A stretch of DNA of 64,000 bases from Nocardioides guangzhouensis (GTDB taxonomy: Bacteria; Actinomycetota; Actinomycetes; Propionibacteriales; Nocardioidaceae), in NCBI RefSeq assembly GCF_004519545.1, contig NZ_SDKM01000022.1:1-64000 (forward strand), read 5' to 3'. The notes below the pieces were generated by a model. That model searched no databases. It had not been told where the DNA came from and worked only from the letters and a program-made list of their open reading frames with translations. The translations under genes were made by a program, and so were the position numbers. Positions 8,286-17,460 of the stretch are shown piece by piece (position 1 is the stretch's first letter; every line of letters starts with the position of its first letter).

Positions 8286-9416
8286 TCAGGAGTCGCTGGC
8301 GGCGAGCTGCCCGCAGGCGCCGTCGATCTCGCGGCCGCGGGTGTCGCGGACCGTGGTCGGGATGCCCTTCGCCTCCAGCCTGCGCACGAACTCGCGCTCG
8401 TCCGCCGGGTCGGAGGCGGTCCACTTCGAGCCGGGCGTCGGGTTGAGCGGGATCAGGTTGACGTGCACCCAGCCCCAGTCGCCGTACTCGTTGAGCAGGT
8501 CGCCGAGCAGGTCGGCCCGCCAGGCCTGGTCGTTGATGCCGCGCATCATGGCGTACTCGATGGAGACCCGGCGCTTGGTCGTCGCCGCGTAGTTCCAGGC
8601 CGACTCGACCGCCTCGCGCACCGAGAACCGGGTGTTGATCGGCACCAGCTCGTTGCGGAGCTCGTCGTCGGGGGCGTGCAGGGACAGCGCCAGCGTGACC
8701 GGGATGCCCTCCTCGGCGAGCTGGTTGATCCGCGGGACCAGCCCGACGGTGGAGACCGTGATGCCGCGGGCGGACATGCCGAGTCCGGCCGGCGACGGGT
8801 CGGTCATCCGGCGGACCGCACCGATCACGGCCTTGTAGTTGGCCATCGGCTCGCCCATGCCCATGAACACGACGTTGGAGACCCGCCCCGGACCGCCGGG
8901 CACGTCGCCGCGGGCCAGCGCCCGGGCACCGGCCACCACCTGCTCGACGATCTCGGCGGTCGACATGTTGCGCTGCAGGCCGCCCTGGCCGGTGGCGCAG
9001 AACGGACAGGCCATGCCGCAGCCGGCCTGCGACGAGACGCACATGGTGGCCCGGTCGGGGTAGCGCATGAGCACGGACTCGACGAGCGCACCGTCGAAGA
9101 GCCGCCACAGGGTCTTGCGGGTGGTGCCCTTGTCCGCCTCGAGGGTGCGGATCGGGGTCATCAGGGTCGGCAGCAGCGCGCTGACCAGCTCGTTGCGCTG
9201 CGCGGCCGGCAGGTCGGTCATCTCGGCCGGGTCGTCGACCAGCCGGGAGAAGTAGTGGGTCGAGAGCTGCCGGGCCCGGAAGCCCTGCAGACCGAGGGAG
9301 GTCAGCAGCTCCTTGCGGCCCGCCTCGTCGAGGTCGGCGAGGTGCCGCGGGGGCTTCTTGCGGCCGCGCGGCTCGTCGAAGACCAGGGGCAGGGACCGGC
9401 TCGGTGACTCGCTCAT
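8286..9416 (-). CDS. rlmN: Dual-specificity 23S rRNA A2503 / tRNA A37 C2-methyltransferase RlmN
   Basis: Radical-SAM methylase of 376 aa that methylates C2 of A2503 in 23S rRNA and of A37 in some tRNAs. The iron-sulfur motif CGMACPFC is present in [19 protein letters not shown], and the family segments [32 protein letters not shown] and the resolving-cysteine region near the C-terminus (EIDGACGQL) are intact. ATG 9416 fits the family N-terminus. It stands apart from its usual neighbours frr/cdsA by two plus-strand genes. Confidence 0.95.
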   Translation of the reverse strand: MSESPSRSLPLVFDEPRGRKKPPRHLADLDEAGRKELLTSLGLQGFRARQLSTHYFSRLVDDPAEMTDLPAAQRNELVSALLPTLMTPIRTLEADKGTTRKTLWRLFDGALVESVLMRYPDRATMCVSSQAGCGMACPFCATGQGGLQRNMSTAEIVEQVVAGARALARGDVPGGPGRVSNVVFMGMGEPMANYKAVIGAVRRMTDPSPAGLGMSARGITVSTVGLVPRINQLAEEGIPVTLALSLHAPDDELRNELVPINTRFSVREAVESAWNYAATTKRRVSIEYAMMRGINDQAWRADLLGDLLNEYGDWGWVHVNLIPLNPTPGSKWTASDPADEREFVRRLEAKGIPTTVRDTRGREIDGACGQLAASDS

Positions 9417-9531
9417 GACCGGCCCAGTCTCCCACCCCCGGGTCGACCCTCCCAATCCCGCGTGCTGCCCGGGTTCCCGCCGTACCGCCGCGGTGCTTGC
9501 CGCGCCCCGTCCACCGCGTCACGCTGGGCAC

Positions 9532-10554
9532 ATGGTGGGGCACCTGGTGGACACGGCGGGGCACACCGTCGGCCTGCGCGTCTGGTACGTCGACGCGCAG
9601 GGCGTCCACCCGCGCGAGGCTGACGACGTGGTCGAGCTCTACGCGCACGAGGACGGCTTCTTCTGGATCGACGTACCCCTGTGGGACGACGACGCCGCGG
9701 CCCTGCTCCAGGGGCTGGGCTGCCACCCGATGGTGATCAGCGCCTGCCAGAGCCGCAACTACGTCCCGACCGTGCACGGCTACGAGGACCACGCGTTCGT
9801 GACCACGCAGTCGCCGCTGCTCGGCGAGCGCGGGCACGTGCACCTGCTCGAGCTCGACCAGATCATCGGTCACCACTACCTGGTCACCGTGCACGGCCCG
9901 ATCAACCCGAAGCTCGACGTCGCCGAGGCGCTGGTCGAGACCGAGGGCGCGATGTCGCGCCTGGAGCGCGGGCGGTTCCGGCCCGCCTCGCCGGTGGAGC
10001 TGAGCTACGCCATCACCTCCAGCGTGGCCCGGCGGCAGAGCGGCGTCATCCGCGAGGTCGCCGCCAAGCTCCCCGGTCTCGAGCGGGAGGTGATGGACTC
10101 GCAGCTGCGCAACCCCGAGGAGCTGCTCGAGACGATGTTCCTGATCCGGCACGAGCTTCAGACCACCCGCACCATGGCCGCGCAGTGCCAGGACATCTGG
10201 ATCCGGATGGCGGAGATCGGCAAGCTCAGCGACGACGCGGACGCCGCGCTGGCGCGCGACCTCGCCGCGCAGTTCGACCGGGTGCGGTCGCTGGCCGACG
10301 GGGAGGCGCAGTTCCTCTTCGGGGTCATCGACCTCTACCAGACCAAGGTGCACACGAAGATGACGGTCGCGATGGAGCGGCTGGCCGTGATCGCCGCGGT
10401 CACGCTGCCGATCACCGCGATCGCGTCGATCTACGGCATGAACGTGATCGTCAACGAGTCGACGCACTGGACCCAGCTCGGCCTGGTGCTGGTGGCCATG
10501 CTGACGATCAGCCTGCTGCTGCTGCGCTGGGCGCATCGCCAGGGCTGGTGGTGA
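9532..10554 (+). CDS. CorA-type divalent cation transporter
   Basis: Membrane protein of 340 aa of the CorA family (Mg2+ or other divalent cation channel). A long soluble alpha/beta and helical N-terminal part is followed by two C-terminal membrane segments, the first ending in the signature YGMN (IYGMNVIVN), the second LGLVLVAMLTISLLLLRW. The cytosolic tail is the short basic RWAHRQGWW. Length and topology match the family. The next gene begins 4 bp later, suggesting co-transcription. Ion selectivity cannot be read. Confidence 0.9.
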   Translation: MVGHLVDTAGHTVGLRVWYVDAQGVHPREADDVVELYAHEDGFFWIDVPLWDDDAAALLQGLGCHPMVISACQSRNYVPTVHGYEDHAFVTTQSPLLGERGHVHLLELDQIIGHHYLVTVHGPINPKLDVAEALVETEGAMSRLERGRFRPASPVELSYAITSSVARRQSGVIREVAAKLPGLEREVMDSQLRNPEELLETMFLIRHELQTTRTMAAQCQDIWIRMAEIGKLSDDADAALARDLAAQFDRVRSLADGEAQFLFGVIDLYQTKVHTKMTVAMERLAVIAAVTLPITAIASIYGMNVIVNESTHWTQLGLVLVAMLTISLLLLRWAHRQGWW

Positions 10555-10558
10555 GCGG

Positions 10559-11194
10559 GTGGACCGCCTGAACCGCCTCAAGGAGTACGGCGTCTCCGAC
10601 CGCGCCGTCCTCGACGACCTGCTCGACTCGCAGTGGTTCGGGGTGCTGTCCACCGTGGCCGACGGCCAGCCGTGGGCGGTGCCGATGCTCTACGCCCGCG
10701 ACGGCGACCGGGTGCTGCTGCACGGCTCCACCGGGGCCGGTGCCCTGCGCGCGGTGGCGGCCGGCTCCCCCGCCGTGCTCACCGTGACCGCGCTCGACGC
10801 GCTGGCGGTCGCCCCGACCACGTTCGAGTCCTCGGTGAACTACCGCTCGGCCACCGTCCGCGGCCGGCTCGAGGAGCTCTCCGCCGCCGAGCGGGCCGCC
10901 GCGCTCGACCTGTTCAGCGAGGTCATCCTCCCCGGCCGCACCGCCGAGGTCCGGGCCAGCACCCGCAAGGAGCTGGCCGCCTCGCTGGCCGTGGCGCTGC
11001 CGATCGTCGACGGCTCCTGGCTGCTCAAGGCCTCCGCGGGCTGGCCGGCCACGCCCGAGGAGGCCGAGTCCGACGACGACGTGTGGAGCGGGCTGGTCCC
11101 GGTGCGGACCGTCCTCGACCCGCCGCTCGCCGCGCCGTGGTCCGAGCACCTGCCGGTGCCGCCGTCCGTACGTCGGCTCACCGGCGACGCGTGA
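10559..11194 (+). CDS. Pyridoxamine 5'-phosphate oxidase-like FMN-binding protein
   Basis: Protein of 211 aa with the split beta-barrel flavin-binding fold of the PNPOx/Nim family. The early segment WFGVLSTVADGQPWAVPMLYARDGDRVLLHG and the later SSVNYRSATVRGRLEEL match the flavin-site strands. Members of this subgroup are often annotated as FMN- or F420-binding reductases; the substrate is unknown. GTG 10559 is 4 bp after the corA-like stop, so the pair probably forms an operon. No terminator other than the following tandem repeat is visible. Confidence 0.75.
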   Translation: MDRLNRLKEYGVSDRAVLDDLLDSQWFGVLSTVADGQPWAVPMLYARDGDRVLLHGSTGAGALRAVAAGSPAVLTVTALDALAVAPTTFESSVNYRSATVRGRLEELSAAERAAALDLFSEVILPGRTAEVRASTRKELAASLAVALPIVDGSWLLKASAGWPATPEEAESDDDVWSGLVPVRTVLDPPLAAPWSEHLPVPPSVRRLTGDA

Positions 11195-11202
11195 CGCCGT
11201 AC

Positions 11203-11325
11203 GTCGGCTCGCGCCTCCCTGACCGTTGAGTCCCCCCTTTCTGACCCTTGAGTCGCGCGTCCCTGACCGTCGTGTCGCGCCTCGCTGGGCGTTGAGTCGC
11301 GCTTCGCTGACCCTTGAGTCGCGCC
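11203..11325. repeat. 22-bp tandem repeat array, site 1
   Basis: Five full units and one partial unit of 22 bp follow each other exactly, most beginning GTTGAGTCGCGC or CTTGAGTCGCGC and ending CTGACC. The array fills the gap between the convergent FMN-binding gene and cdsA. A second array of the same unit lies at 17154-17328. Units are contiguous without spacers, so this is not a CRISPR. Function unknown. Confidence 0.85.
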
Positions 11326-11377
11326 GACGTCGTGGGAGGTGGTCGGCCCGGTGATCCGGACGCAGGACGTCACGCGG

Positions 11378-12250
11378 TCAGAAGACGGCGTAGTGGAGCA
11401 GCAGCCAGATCGGCGCGATCGTGGCCAGCAGCGAGTCGAGCCGATCCATCAGGCCGCCGTGGCCGGGGATGACCTGGGACATGTCCTTGATGCCGAGGTC
11501 GCGCTTCATGACGGACTCGCAGAGGTCGCCGAGGGTGGCCATCACGACCGCGATCAGGCCGAGCGCGACGCCGACCCACCAGGCGCCGTCGAGCATGTAG
11601 ACGACCAGCGCCCAGCCGACGACCACGCAGAAGACCAGGGAGCCGGCGAAACCCTCCCACGACTTCTTCGGGGAGATGACCGGGGCCATGGGGTGCTTGC
11701 CGAACAGCACGCCCGCGACGTACCCGCCGATGTCGGAGGCGATGGTGACCAGCACGAAGGTGACCACGCCCTTCACGCCGTCGTCCCAGCGGTCGAAGTC
11801 GGTGGCGCCGCCCTCGGCCAGCATCAGCGCGACGAACGAGCCGAGGAACGGGACGTAGATCAGCGTGAACACCGACGCCGTGGAGTTCATGACGTAGCCG
11901 TTCACGCCGCGACGCAGCAGCCACAGCATGATCACCAGCGCGCTGACCGCGGTGGCGGTGACCAGGGCGGGCGCGCCGTAGAAGTACGCCACGACCACCA
12001 TCACCACGCCGCCGAGCATGAGCGGCTGCTCGGGCAGGTCGATGCCCTTCGCGAGGAAGCCGCGGTGCAGCTCCCAGATCGCCACCACGACCGCCGCCGC
12101 CACCACGAACATGAAGGCGGTCTTCCAGAAGTAGAGGGTTCCGCCGATCAGGGCGAGCAGCACCACCGCCGAGGTGATCGCAGCGGGCAGGTTGCGACCG
12201 GCGCGACCGTGGTCCTTGACCGGAGGCGCCGGCGGGCTGGCGGAGGTCAT
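11378..12250 (-). CDS. cdsA: Phosphatidate cytidylyltransferase
   Basis: Integral membrane enzyme of 290 aa making CDP-diacylglycerol from phosphatidic acid and CTP, the precursor of phosphatidylglycerol, cardiolipin and phosphatidylinositol. About eight hydrophobic segments are visible and the family signature SVMKRDLGIKDM followed by GHGGLMDRLDS is present near the C-terminus. The Pro/Ala-rich first 18 residues are variable. It follows frr by 14 bp in the pyrH-frr-cdsA order typical of bacteria. Confidence 0.95.
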   Translation of the reverse strand: MTSASPPAPPVKDHGRAGRNLPAAITSAVVLLALIGGTLYFWKTAFMFVVAAAVVVAIWELHRGFLAKGIDLPEQPLMLGGVVMVVVAYFYGAPALVTATAVSALVIMLWLLRRGVNGYVMNSTASVFTLIYVPFLGSFVALMLAEGGATDFDRWDDGVKGVVTFVLVTIASDIGGYVAGVLFGKHPMAPVISPKKSWEGFAGSLVFCVVVGWALVVYMLDGAWWVGVALGLIAVVMATLGDLCESVMKRDLGIKDMSQVIPGHGGLMDRLDSLLATIAPIWLLLHYAVF

Positions 12251-12264
12251 GGCGAGGTGGCTGC

Positions 12265-12822
12265 TCAGACCTCGAGCAGCTCTGCTTCCTTGTGCTTGAG
12301 CATCTCGTCGATGGCGTCGGTGTGCTTCTTGGTCTGGCCGTCCAGCCGCTTCTCCGCACCGGTGATGTCGTCCTTGCCGACCTCACCGTCCTTCTCCATC
12401 TTCTCCAGGCTCTGCTTGGCGTGGCGACGGATGTTGCGCACCGACACGCGGCCGTCCTCGGCCTTGGCGCGGGCGACCTTGATGTACTCCTTGCGGCGCT
12501 CCTCGGTGAGCTCGGGGAACACGCAGCGCAGGACCTTGCCGTCGTTGGCGGGGTTCACACCGAGGTCGGAGTCGCGGATCGCCTTCTCGATGGCGGCCAT
12601 CGCCCCCATGTCGTAGGGCTGCACGAGGATGATGCGGGCCTCGGGGGCGGTGAACGACGCGAGCTGCTGCAGCGGCGTCGGCGTCCCGTAGTAGTCCGCC
12701 GTGATCTTGTTGAACATGCTCGGAGTCGCCCGGCCGGCACGGATCGCCGCGAACTCCTCGCGCGTGGCCTCGACCGACTTGTCCATCTTGTGGTCGGCCT
12801 CGCTCAGGACGTCATTGATCAC
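12265..12822 (-). CDS. frr: Ribosome recycling factor
   Basis: Protein of 185 aa that, with EF-G, splits the post-termination ribosome. It shows the family features: helical domain with EFAAIRAGRATPSMFNKI, the beta domain YYGTPTPLQQLASF, and the C-terminal helix ITGAEKRLDGQTKKHTDAID. Length is exactly typical. Between pyrH (48 bp upstream) and cdsA, in the usual operon order. Confidence 0.97.
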   Translation of the reverse strand: MINDVLSEADHKMDKSVEATREEFAAIRAGRATPSMFNKITADYYGTPTPLQQLASFTAPEARIILVQPYDMGAMAAIEKAIRDSDLGVNPANDGKVLRCVFPELTEERRKEYIKVARAKAEDGRVSVRNIRRHAKQSLEKMEKDGEVGKDDITGAEKRLDGQTKKHTDAIDEMLKHKEAELLEV

Positions 12823-12870
12823 GGTGTCTCCTCGTTCGTCGTTCGTCGGTGCGGGTTCGCGGGGCGGCGG

Positions 12871-13587
12871 TCAGCCGTCGGCGCTCACCAGCGTGCCAAT
12901 CTTCTCACCCTGGACGACGCGCAGGATGTTGCCCTCGGGCTCCATCCCGAACACGACCATCGGCAGCTTGTTCTCCCCGCACAGCGCGAACGCCGTCTGG
13001 TCCATGATCCGCAGGCCGCGCGCCATCGCGTCGGCGTACGTCACCTGGTCGAGCTTCTGCGCGGTCGGGTCCTGGTGCGGGTCGGCGGTGTAGACGCCGT
13101 CGACGCCGTTCTTCGCGACCAGGACGACGTCGCACTTGCTCTCCAGTGCCCGCTGCACGGCGACCGTGTCGGTGGAGAAGAACGGCATGCCCATGCCGGC
13201 GCCGAAGATCACGACGCGGCCCTTCTCCATGTGCCGGATCGCGCGGCGAGGGACGTACGGCTCGGCGACCTGGCCCATCGCGATCGCGGTCTGCACCCGG
13301 GTCTCGACGCCGAGCTTCTCGAGGAAGTCCTGGAGCGCGAGGCAGTTCATGACGATGCCGAGCATGCCCATGTAGTCCGCCCGCACCCGGTCCATGCCGC
13401 GCTGCTGCAGCTCGGCGCCTCGGAAGAAGTTGCCGCCACCGGTCACCACAGCGATCTGCACGCCCGCGTCCACGACCGCCGCGATCTCCCGCGCGATCTT
13501 CTGCACGACGTCCGGGTCCACGCCCACCTTGCCGCCTCCGAACACCTCGCCGGAGAGCTTGAGCAGGACTCGCTTGTACGCCGTCAC
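12871..13587 (-). CDS. pyrH: UMP kinase
   Basis: Enzyme of 238 aa phosphorylating UMP to UDP in pyrimidine nucleotide synthesis, a hexamer usually regulated by GTP and UTP. The amino-acid-kinase fold is evident: [16 protein letters not shown] at the start, [10 protein letters not shown], and [15 protein letters not shown] near the C-terminal third. Full length. Upstream, the 250-bp gap to tsf contains two palindromic repeats and the tsf terminator, so pyrH-frr-cdsA is probably its own transcription unit. Confidence 0.97.
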   Translation of the reverse strand: MTAYKRVLLKLSGEVFGGGKVGVDPDVVQKIAREIAAVVDAGVQIAVVTGGGNFFRGAELQQRGMDRVRADYMGMLGIVMNCLALQDFLEKLGVETRVQTAIAMGQVAEPYVPRRAIRHMEKGRVVIFGAGMGMPFFSTDTVAVQRALESKCDVVLVAKNGVDGVYTADPHQDPTAQKLDQVTYADAMARGLRIMDQTAFALCGENKLPMVVFGMEPEGNILRVVQGEKIGTLVSADG

Positions 13588-13675
13588 CAGGCATCCCTTC
13601 GTGGGTCGGGTTCGTCGGGATGCAACCTACTTCCTCCCGGACCCGCTGCGCGAACGTGGGTCACTCCAGCCACAC

Positions 13676-13762
13676 GATTCCCCGGTCCACCGGGGAGTCT
13701 GGCGGTTGTCAGGGGTTGAAACACCTGAAAAACGTCGGTTCCCCCGGTCGACCGGGGAACCC
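13676..13762. repeat. Paired TTCCCCGGT/ACCGGGGAA palindromes upstream of pyrH
   Basis: Two hairpins, 13676-13699 (arms GATTCCCCGGT and ACCGGGGAGTC) and 13737-13761 (GGTTCCCCCGGTCGACC and complement), are joined by GTTGTCAGGGG plus an A-rich stretch. A homologous element, reverse oriented, lies at 26857-26937. Same family as the perfect 34-bp palindrome upstream of rimM. It may act as a terminator or a mobile REP-like element. Confidence 0.7.
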
Positions 13763-13786
13763 TGATGCGCCCCCCGAACGGCGCGA

Positions 13787-13815
13787 GGCCGGTACGACGC
13801 GACGTCGTACCGGCC
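13787..13815 (-). terminator. Terminator-like hairpin after tsf
   Basis: Perfect 13-bp stem GGCCGGTACGACG / CGTCGTACCGGCC with a 3-nt loop, 24 bp downstream of the tsf stop on the minus strand. No clear U-run follows, as is common for high-GC actinobacterial terminators. Confidence 0.6.
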
Positions 13816-13839
13816 CCGTGGCCTGGCTGGTGGAGCCGG

Positions 13840-14655
13840 TCAGGCGCCGACCTCGAAGCGGGCGAACCGCGTGAGGGTCACCCCTGCTTCGTCGAGGACC
13901 GCCTTGACGGTCTTCTTGTTCTCGGTGACCGACGGCTGCTCGAGCAGGACGGTGTCCTTGAAGTAGGAGTTCACGCGGCCCTCGACGATCTTGGAGATCG
14001 CCTGCTCCGGCTTGCCCTCCTCGCGGGCGGTCGCCTCGGCGATCTCGCGCTCCTTGGCGACGATGTCCGCGGGGACCTCGTCGCGGGTGAGGTACTGCGG
14101 GCGCATCGCGGCGATCTGCATCGCCGCGGCCCGCGCGGCGTCGGCGTTCGCGCCCTCGAACTCGACGAGGACACCCACCGCCGGCGGCAGGTCCGCGGCA
14201 CGCTTGTGCATGTAGGACACGGTCTCGCCGTCGAAGTAGGCCACCCGGCCGAGCTCGATCTTCTCGCCGATGGTGATGGCGAGGTTCTGGACGACGTCAC
14301 CGACGGTCGAGCCGTCGAGCTCGACGGCCTTGAGGGCGTCGGCGTCGGCGGCCTTGTTCTCGGCGGCCTTGTCGGCGATCTTCTGCGCGGCGGCGACGAA
14401 CTCGTCGTTCTTGGCCACGAAGTCGGTCTCGGAGTTGAGCTCGACCAACGCACCACCGGAGGTGGCAACCAGGCCGGCCGTCGCGTTGCGCTCCTCGCCA
14501 CGCTTGGCGGCCTTGGCAGCGCCCTTGACGCGGAGCAGCTCGACGGCCTTGTCGAAGTCGCCCTCGGCCTCGTCGAGCGCCTTCTTGCAGTCCATCATGC
14601 CGGCGCCGGTGAGCTCGCGGAGCTTCTTGACGTCAGCGGCGGTGAAGTTCGCCAT
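13840..14655 (-). CDS. tsf: Translation elongation factor Ts
   Basis: Nucleotide-exchange factor for EF-Tu, 271 aa. The N-terminal UBA-like domain [20 protein letters not shown] and the EF-Tu-contacting motif [12 protein letters not shown] are both clear. ATG 14655 (MANFTAADV) is chosen because it is preceded by GAAGAAGGA and matches the conserved N-terminus. It follows rpsB, separated by a strong hairpin (14717-14746) that may tune tsf expression relative to rpsB. Confidence 0.97.
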   Translation of the reverse strand: MANFTAADVKKLRELTGAGMMDCKKALDEAEGDFDKAVELLRVKGAAKAAKRGEERNATAGLVATSGGALVELNSETDFVAKNDEFVAAAQKIADKAAENKAADADALKAVELDGSTVGDVVQNLAITIGEKIELGRVAYFDGETVSYMHKRAADLPPAVGVLVEFEGANADAARAAAMQIAAMRPQYLTRDEVPADIVAKEREIAEATAREEGKPEQAISKIVEGRVNSYFKDTVLLEQPSVTENKKTVKAVLDEAGVTLTRFARFEVGA

Positions 14656-14716
14656 GTCCTTCTTCCCTCGAAGTTGTCCGGCCGTGGCCGGCAGGTGTGG
14701 ATCTCTCGAAAAGGGT

Positions 14717-14746
14717 GGTGGCCCCGCCCCATCGGGCGGGGCCACC
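14717..14746 (-). terminator. Attenuator hairpin between rpsB and tsf
   Basis: Perfect 13-bp stem GGTGGCCCCGCCC / GGGCGGGGCCACC with a 4-nt loop, followed on the minus strand by CTTTTCG. It sits between rpsB and tsf, where many bacteria have a partial terminator that lowers tsf transcription. The inference of partial readthrough is from family knowledge. Confidence 0.65.
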
Positions 14747-14769
14747 GGTGCTGCTTGGGGCGGGAGGCC

Positions 14770-15969
14770 TCAGGCCTTCTCGTCGGCCTTGGCCTCGGCG
14801 TTGACGAAGCCGGCCTTCTCGGCGGCCTCGGCGGTGCGGAACCAGACCTCGGCCTTGGTGCGGTCGTACCACGGGCTGCTCGGCGAGTGGAACTTCCTGG
14901 AGGTCTTGTTGCCCTTGACCTCGAAGCCCTCGGGAGCCGAGCCGTCCTCGAGCGGGGCGGCGGAGTCGGCGCCGAACTCGCCCTCGGTGGCGGCAGCAGC
15001 CGGAGCCTCGGTCTCGGCCTCGGCGGGCGCCTCGGTCGCGGCAGCAGCCGGAGCCTCGGTCGCAGCCTCGGCAGCGGGAGCCTCGGTCACAGCCTCGGCG
15101 GCAGCCGCGGCAGCGGGGGCCTCGGCGGCGGCGCCGGTCGCCTCCGCGGCCGGGGTCGCGGTGGCCTCGCCACCGGTCGCGGCGACCGCGGCCTGCTCGG
15201 CGTCACCGGAGAGCAGCTCGCGCTCCCACTCGGCCAGCGGCTCCTCGGCGCCGGCCTCGGCACCCTCGGTCTTCGCGCCGGAGCGGGCGATCAGGCCCTC
15301 GGCGACGGCGTCGGCGACCACGCGGGTCAGCAGGCCGACCGCACGGATGGCGTCGTCGTTGCCCGGGATCGGGAAGTCGACCTCGTCGGGGTCGCAGTTG
15401 GTGTCCAGGATGCCGATGATCGGGATCCGGAGCTTGCGCGCCTCCTCGACGGCGAGGTGCTCCTTCTTGGTGTCGACGACCCACACCGCGGCGGGGGTGC
15501 GCGACATCTCGCGGATACCGCCCAGGGTCCTCTCCAGCTTGTCGCGCTCGCGCTTCATCTGGAGGAGTTCCTTCTTGGTGCGGCCGGAACCCGCGACGTT
15601 CTCGAAGTCGATCTCGTCGAGCTCCTTGAGGCGGTTGATCCGCTGGTGCACGGTCTGGAAGTTGGTGAGCATGCCGCCCAGCCAGCGCTGGTTGACGTAG
15701 GGCATGCCGACGCGGGTCGCCTGCTCGGCGATCGCCTCCTGGGCCTGCTTCTTGGTGCCCACGAACATCACGGTGCCGCCCTTGGCGACGGTCTCCTTGA
15801 TGAAGGCATAGGAGCGGTCGATGTAGGCCAGCGACTGCTGCAGGTCGATGATGTAGATGCCGTTGCGCTCGGTCATGATGAAGCGCTTCATCTTCGGGTT
15901 CCAGCGACGGGTCTGGTGTCCGAAGTGGACGCCGCTCTCGAGGAGCTGGCGCATGGTCACGACTGCCAT
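14770..15969 (-). CDS. rpsB: 30S ribosomal protein S2 with C-terminal extension
   Basis: Ribosomal protein of 399 aa, clearly longer than the usual 230-280. Residues 1 to about 235 are a normal S2 ([50 protein letters not shown]). Residues about 255-345 are an Ala/Glu/Pro/Thr-rich linker with [12 protein letters not shown] repeats. Residues about 350-393 ([20 protein letters not shown], then [16 protein letters not shown]) match a small actinobacterial domain, called the sunset domain in some annotations, which is appended to several unrelated proteins. ATG 15969 matches the S2 N-terminus. The tail is probably solvent-exposed; its role is unknown. Confidence 0.95.
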   Translation of the reverse strand: MAVVTMRQLLESGVHFGHQTRRWNPKMKRFIMTERNGIYIIDLQQSLAYIDRSYAFIKETVAKGGTVMFVGTKKQAQEAIAEQATRVGMPYVNQRWLGGMLTNFQTVHQRINRLKELDEIDFENVAGSGRTKKELLQMKRERDKLERTLGGIREMSRTPAAVWVVDTKKEHLAVEEARKLRIPIIGILDTNCDPDEVDFPIPGNDDAIRAVGLLTRVVADAVAEGLIARSGAKTEGAEAGAEEPLAEWERELLSGDAEQAAVAATGGEATATPAAEATGAAAEAPAAAAAAEAVTEAPAAEAATEAPAAAATEAPAEAETEAPAAAATEGEFGADSAAPLEDGSAPEGFEVKGNKTSRKFHSPSSPWYDRTKAEVWFRTAEAAEKAGFVNAEAKADEKA

Positions 15970-16410
15970 GTGTTCTTCTTCCTGGTTCCGGACGGCACAC
16001 CGTTCGGCGCCCGCCTTGGCTCGCACCGCGAGAGGCGGGCCGGTGGACCGGCCATGTTGTTTTCAGTTGCCGCATCCGGCGGGTGCCGGCTGCCCTGACG
16101 CCGCGCGCGACCCCACCCGTCGTGGCCGTGAGCCAGTCGGGGACCGAGGGCCGTCGCCCACGAGTGACCGGCCCGCCCAGGAGGCGGACCGTCGCGGTCT
16201 GCGACGTGCGAAGTCAATCCCTGAGGATTGCGTCCGTCAGCCTAGTTCATGGGAGGTCGCCGGAGCGAATCCGTGCGTACGTCGGCCGCTCGCCCCGTTC
16301 GTGCTCCCCACGACCCGGTTTCCGTGCACAGTCCGACCCGGCCGAGGCCCTGTCCACAGACCGTACGCCGCCCGCCCCGAGCCGTCGTGACCCCGCGGCA
16401 GTCTCGGGCC
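15970..16410. other. Divergent leader region rpsB / M23 peptidase
   Basis: A 441-bp gap with no supportable gene. It holds the rpsB promoter and leader on the minus strand and the M23 promoter on the plus strand. A perfect palindrome, GGCCGGT-GG-ACCGGCC (16038-16053), lies about 70 nt upstream of the rpsB start within the probable 5' UTR and could be an autoregulatory hairpin. A TAGGCT hexamer on the minus strand near 16224 is a possible -10 element. No convincing -35 was seen. Confidence 0.4.
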
Positions 16411-17460
16411 ATGCACCCCGCGACCGCCCCACCGCTCCCCCGACGTCCCGCCCGCCCCCGTTCCGGACCACCCGCCCGGTCCCAGCGGGTGCGGGCGGGC
16501 GCCCCTGCGCGGCTGCCGACACCGCTCGCGGTGCTGCTCACGGCGGCGCTTCTGGCGCTTCCGCCCCTGCTGCTCGGGGTGACCGCACCGTCGGCCGCCG
16601 CCGACGAGCGGCCACGCGGCGTCTGGCCGCTGCAACCCCGCCCCGTCGTCGCCGCCCGCTTCGACCCGCCGACCTCGACCTGGGGTGCCGGCCACCGCGG
16701 GGTGGACCTGGTCGGCCACCCGGTCGCGGTCGTGCGCACCGCGCTCCCGGGCACGGTGCGGTTCACCGGCACGATCGCCGGCCGGGGGGTCGTGGTCGTC
16801 GGGCACGGCGACACCCGCACGACGTACGAGCCGGTGCGGGCCACGGTCTCGGTCGGCGACGCGGTCACGGCCGGGCAGCCGATCGGCCTGCTCGAGGTGG
16901 GCGGCTCCCACTGCTTCCCGACCGCGTGCCTGCACTGGGGCTGGCTGCGCGGCGAGACGTACCTCGACCCGCTCCTCCTCGTCGGCGCCGTCCCGGTCCG
17001 CCTGCTCCCGCCCGGCGGCCTCGCACCCGCCGGCCCAGTGCCCAGCAGCCTGACGTCCCGTGGCCTGCCAGCCAGCCCCACCCTGCTTGCGACCGGCGCC
17101 GCAACCGGCGCCCACCTCGCCAGCCGCAACCGGCGCCCACCTCGCCACTCGTCGTTGAGTCGCGCCCCCCTGCCCGTCGAGACGCGCCTCCCTGCCCGCC
17201 GACTCGCGCCTCCCTGCCCGCCGAGTCGCGCCTCCCTGCCCGCCGAGTCGCGCCCCCTGCCCGCCGAGTCGCGCCCCCCTGCCCGCCAAGTACCGCCCCC
17301 CTGCCCGTCGATTGGCGCCCCCCTGCCGGGGTCAGGGACTCCAGAGTCGCCAGTCGCCCGTCGGCGGGCGCAACTCGACGCCTCGGCGGGCGCAACTCAA
17401 CGGGGGGTCAGGCGCGGGGGTGGGCCTGGAGGTAGGCCTTGCGGAGCCGCTCGCTGCTGA
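16411..17460 (+). CDS. Secreted M23-family (LytM) peptidase-like protein with repeat-derived tail
   Basis: Exported protein of 349 aa. After a basic N-terminus comes a signal sequence (TPLAVLLTAALLALPPLLLG, ending SAAA) and an M23 domain (about residues 70-200) with the zinc motif GHRGVDL (H-x3-D) and CLHWGWLRG. The second His of the usual HxH is Gly here, a variant that may reduce or abolish catalysis. Residues from about 248 onward are low-complexity Pro/Arg/Ala sequence encoded by the 22-bp tandem repeat at 17154-17328, which has carried the frame past any original stop into the 3' end of xerC (53-bp convergent overlap). ATG 16411 or GTG 16387 are the plausible starts. Confidence 0.75.
   Translation: MHPATAPPLPRRPARPRSGPPARSQRVRAGAPARLPTPLAVLLTAALLALPPLLLGVTAPSAAADERPRGVWPLQPRPVVAARFDPPTSTWGAGHRGVDLVGHPVAVVRTALPGTVRFTGTIAGRGVVVVGHGDTRTTYEPVRATVSVGDAVTAGQPIGLLEVGGSHCFPTACLHWGWLRGETYLDPLLLVGAVPVRLLPPGGLAPAGPVPSSLTSRGLPASPTLLATGAATGAHLASRNRRPPRHSSLSRAPLPVETRLPARRLAPPCPPSRASLPAESRPLPAESRPPARQVPPPCPSIGAPLPGSGTPESPVARRRAQLDASAGATQRGVRRGGGPGGRPCGAARC
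17154..17328. repeat. 22-bp tandem repeat array, site 2 (inside M23 reading frame)
   Basis: Eight contiguous units of 22 bp (one of 21) of the type GTCGAGTCGCGCC...CCTGCCC, the same repeat as at 11203-11325. Because 22 is not a multiple of three, successive units are read in rotating frames, which gives the Pro/Arg/Ala-rich tail of the M23 protein. Partial inverted copies continue to about 17400. Confidence 0.85.

Noticed and set aside
11203..11325. CRISPR-like array
   Set aside because: Units of 22 bp are directly contiguous, with no spacers and no cas genes in the window; it is a plain tandem repeat.
17154..17328. CRISPR-like array, second site
   Set aside because: Same contiguous 22-bp units without spacers.
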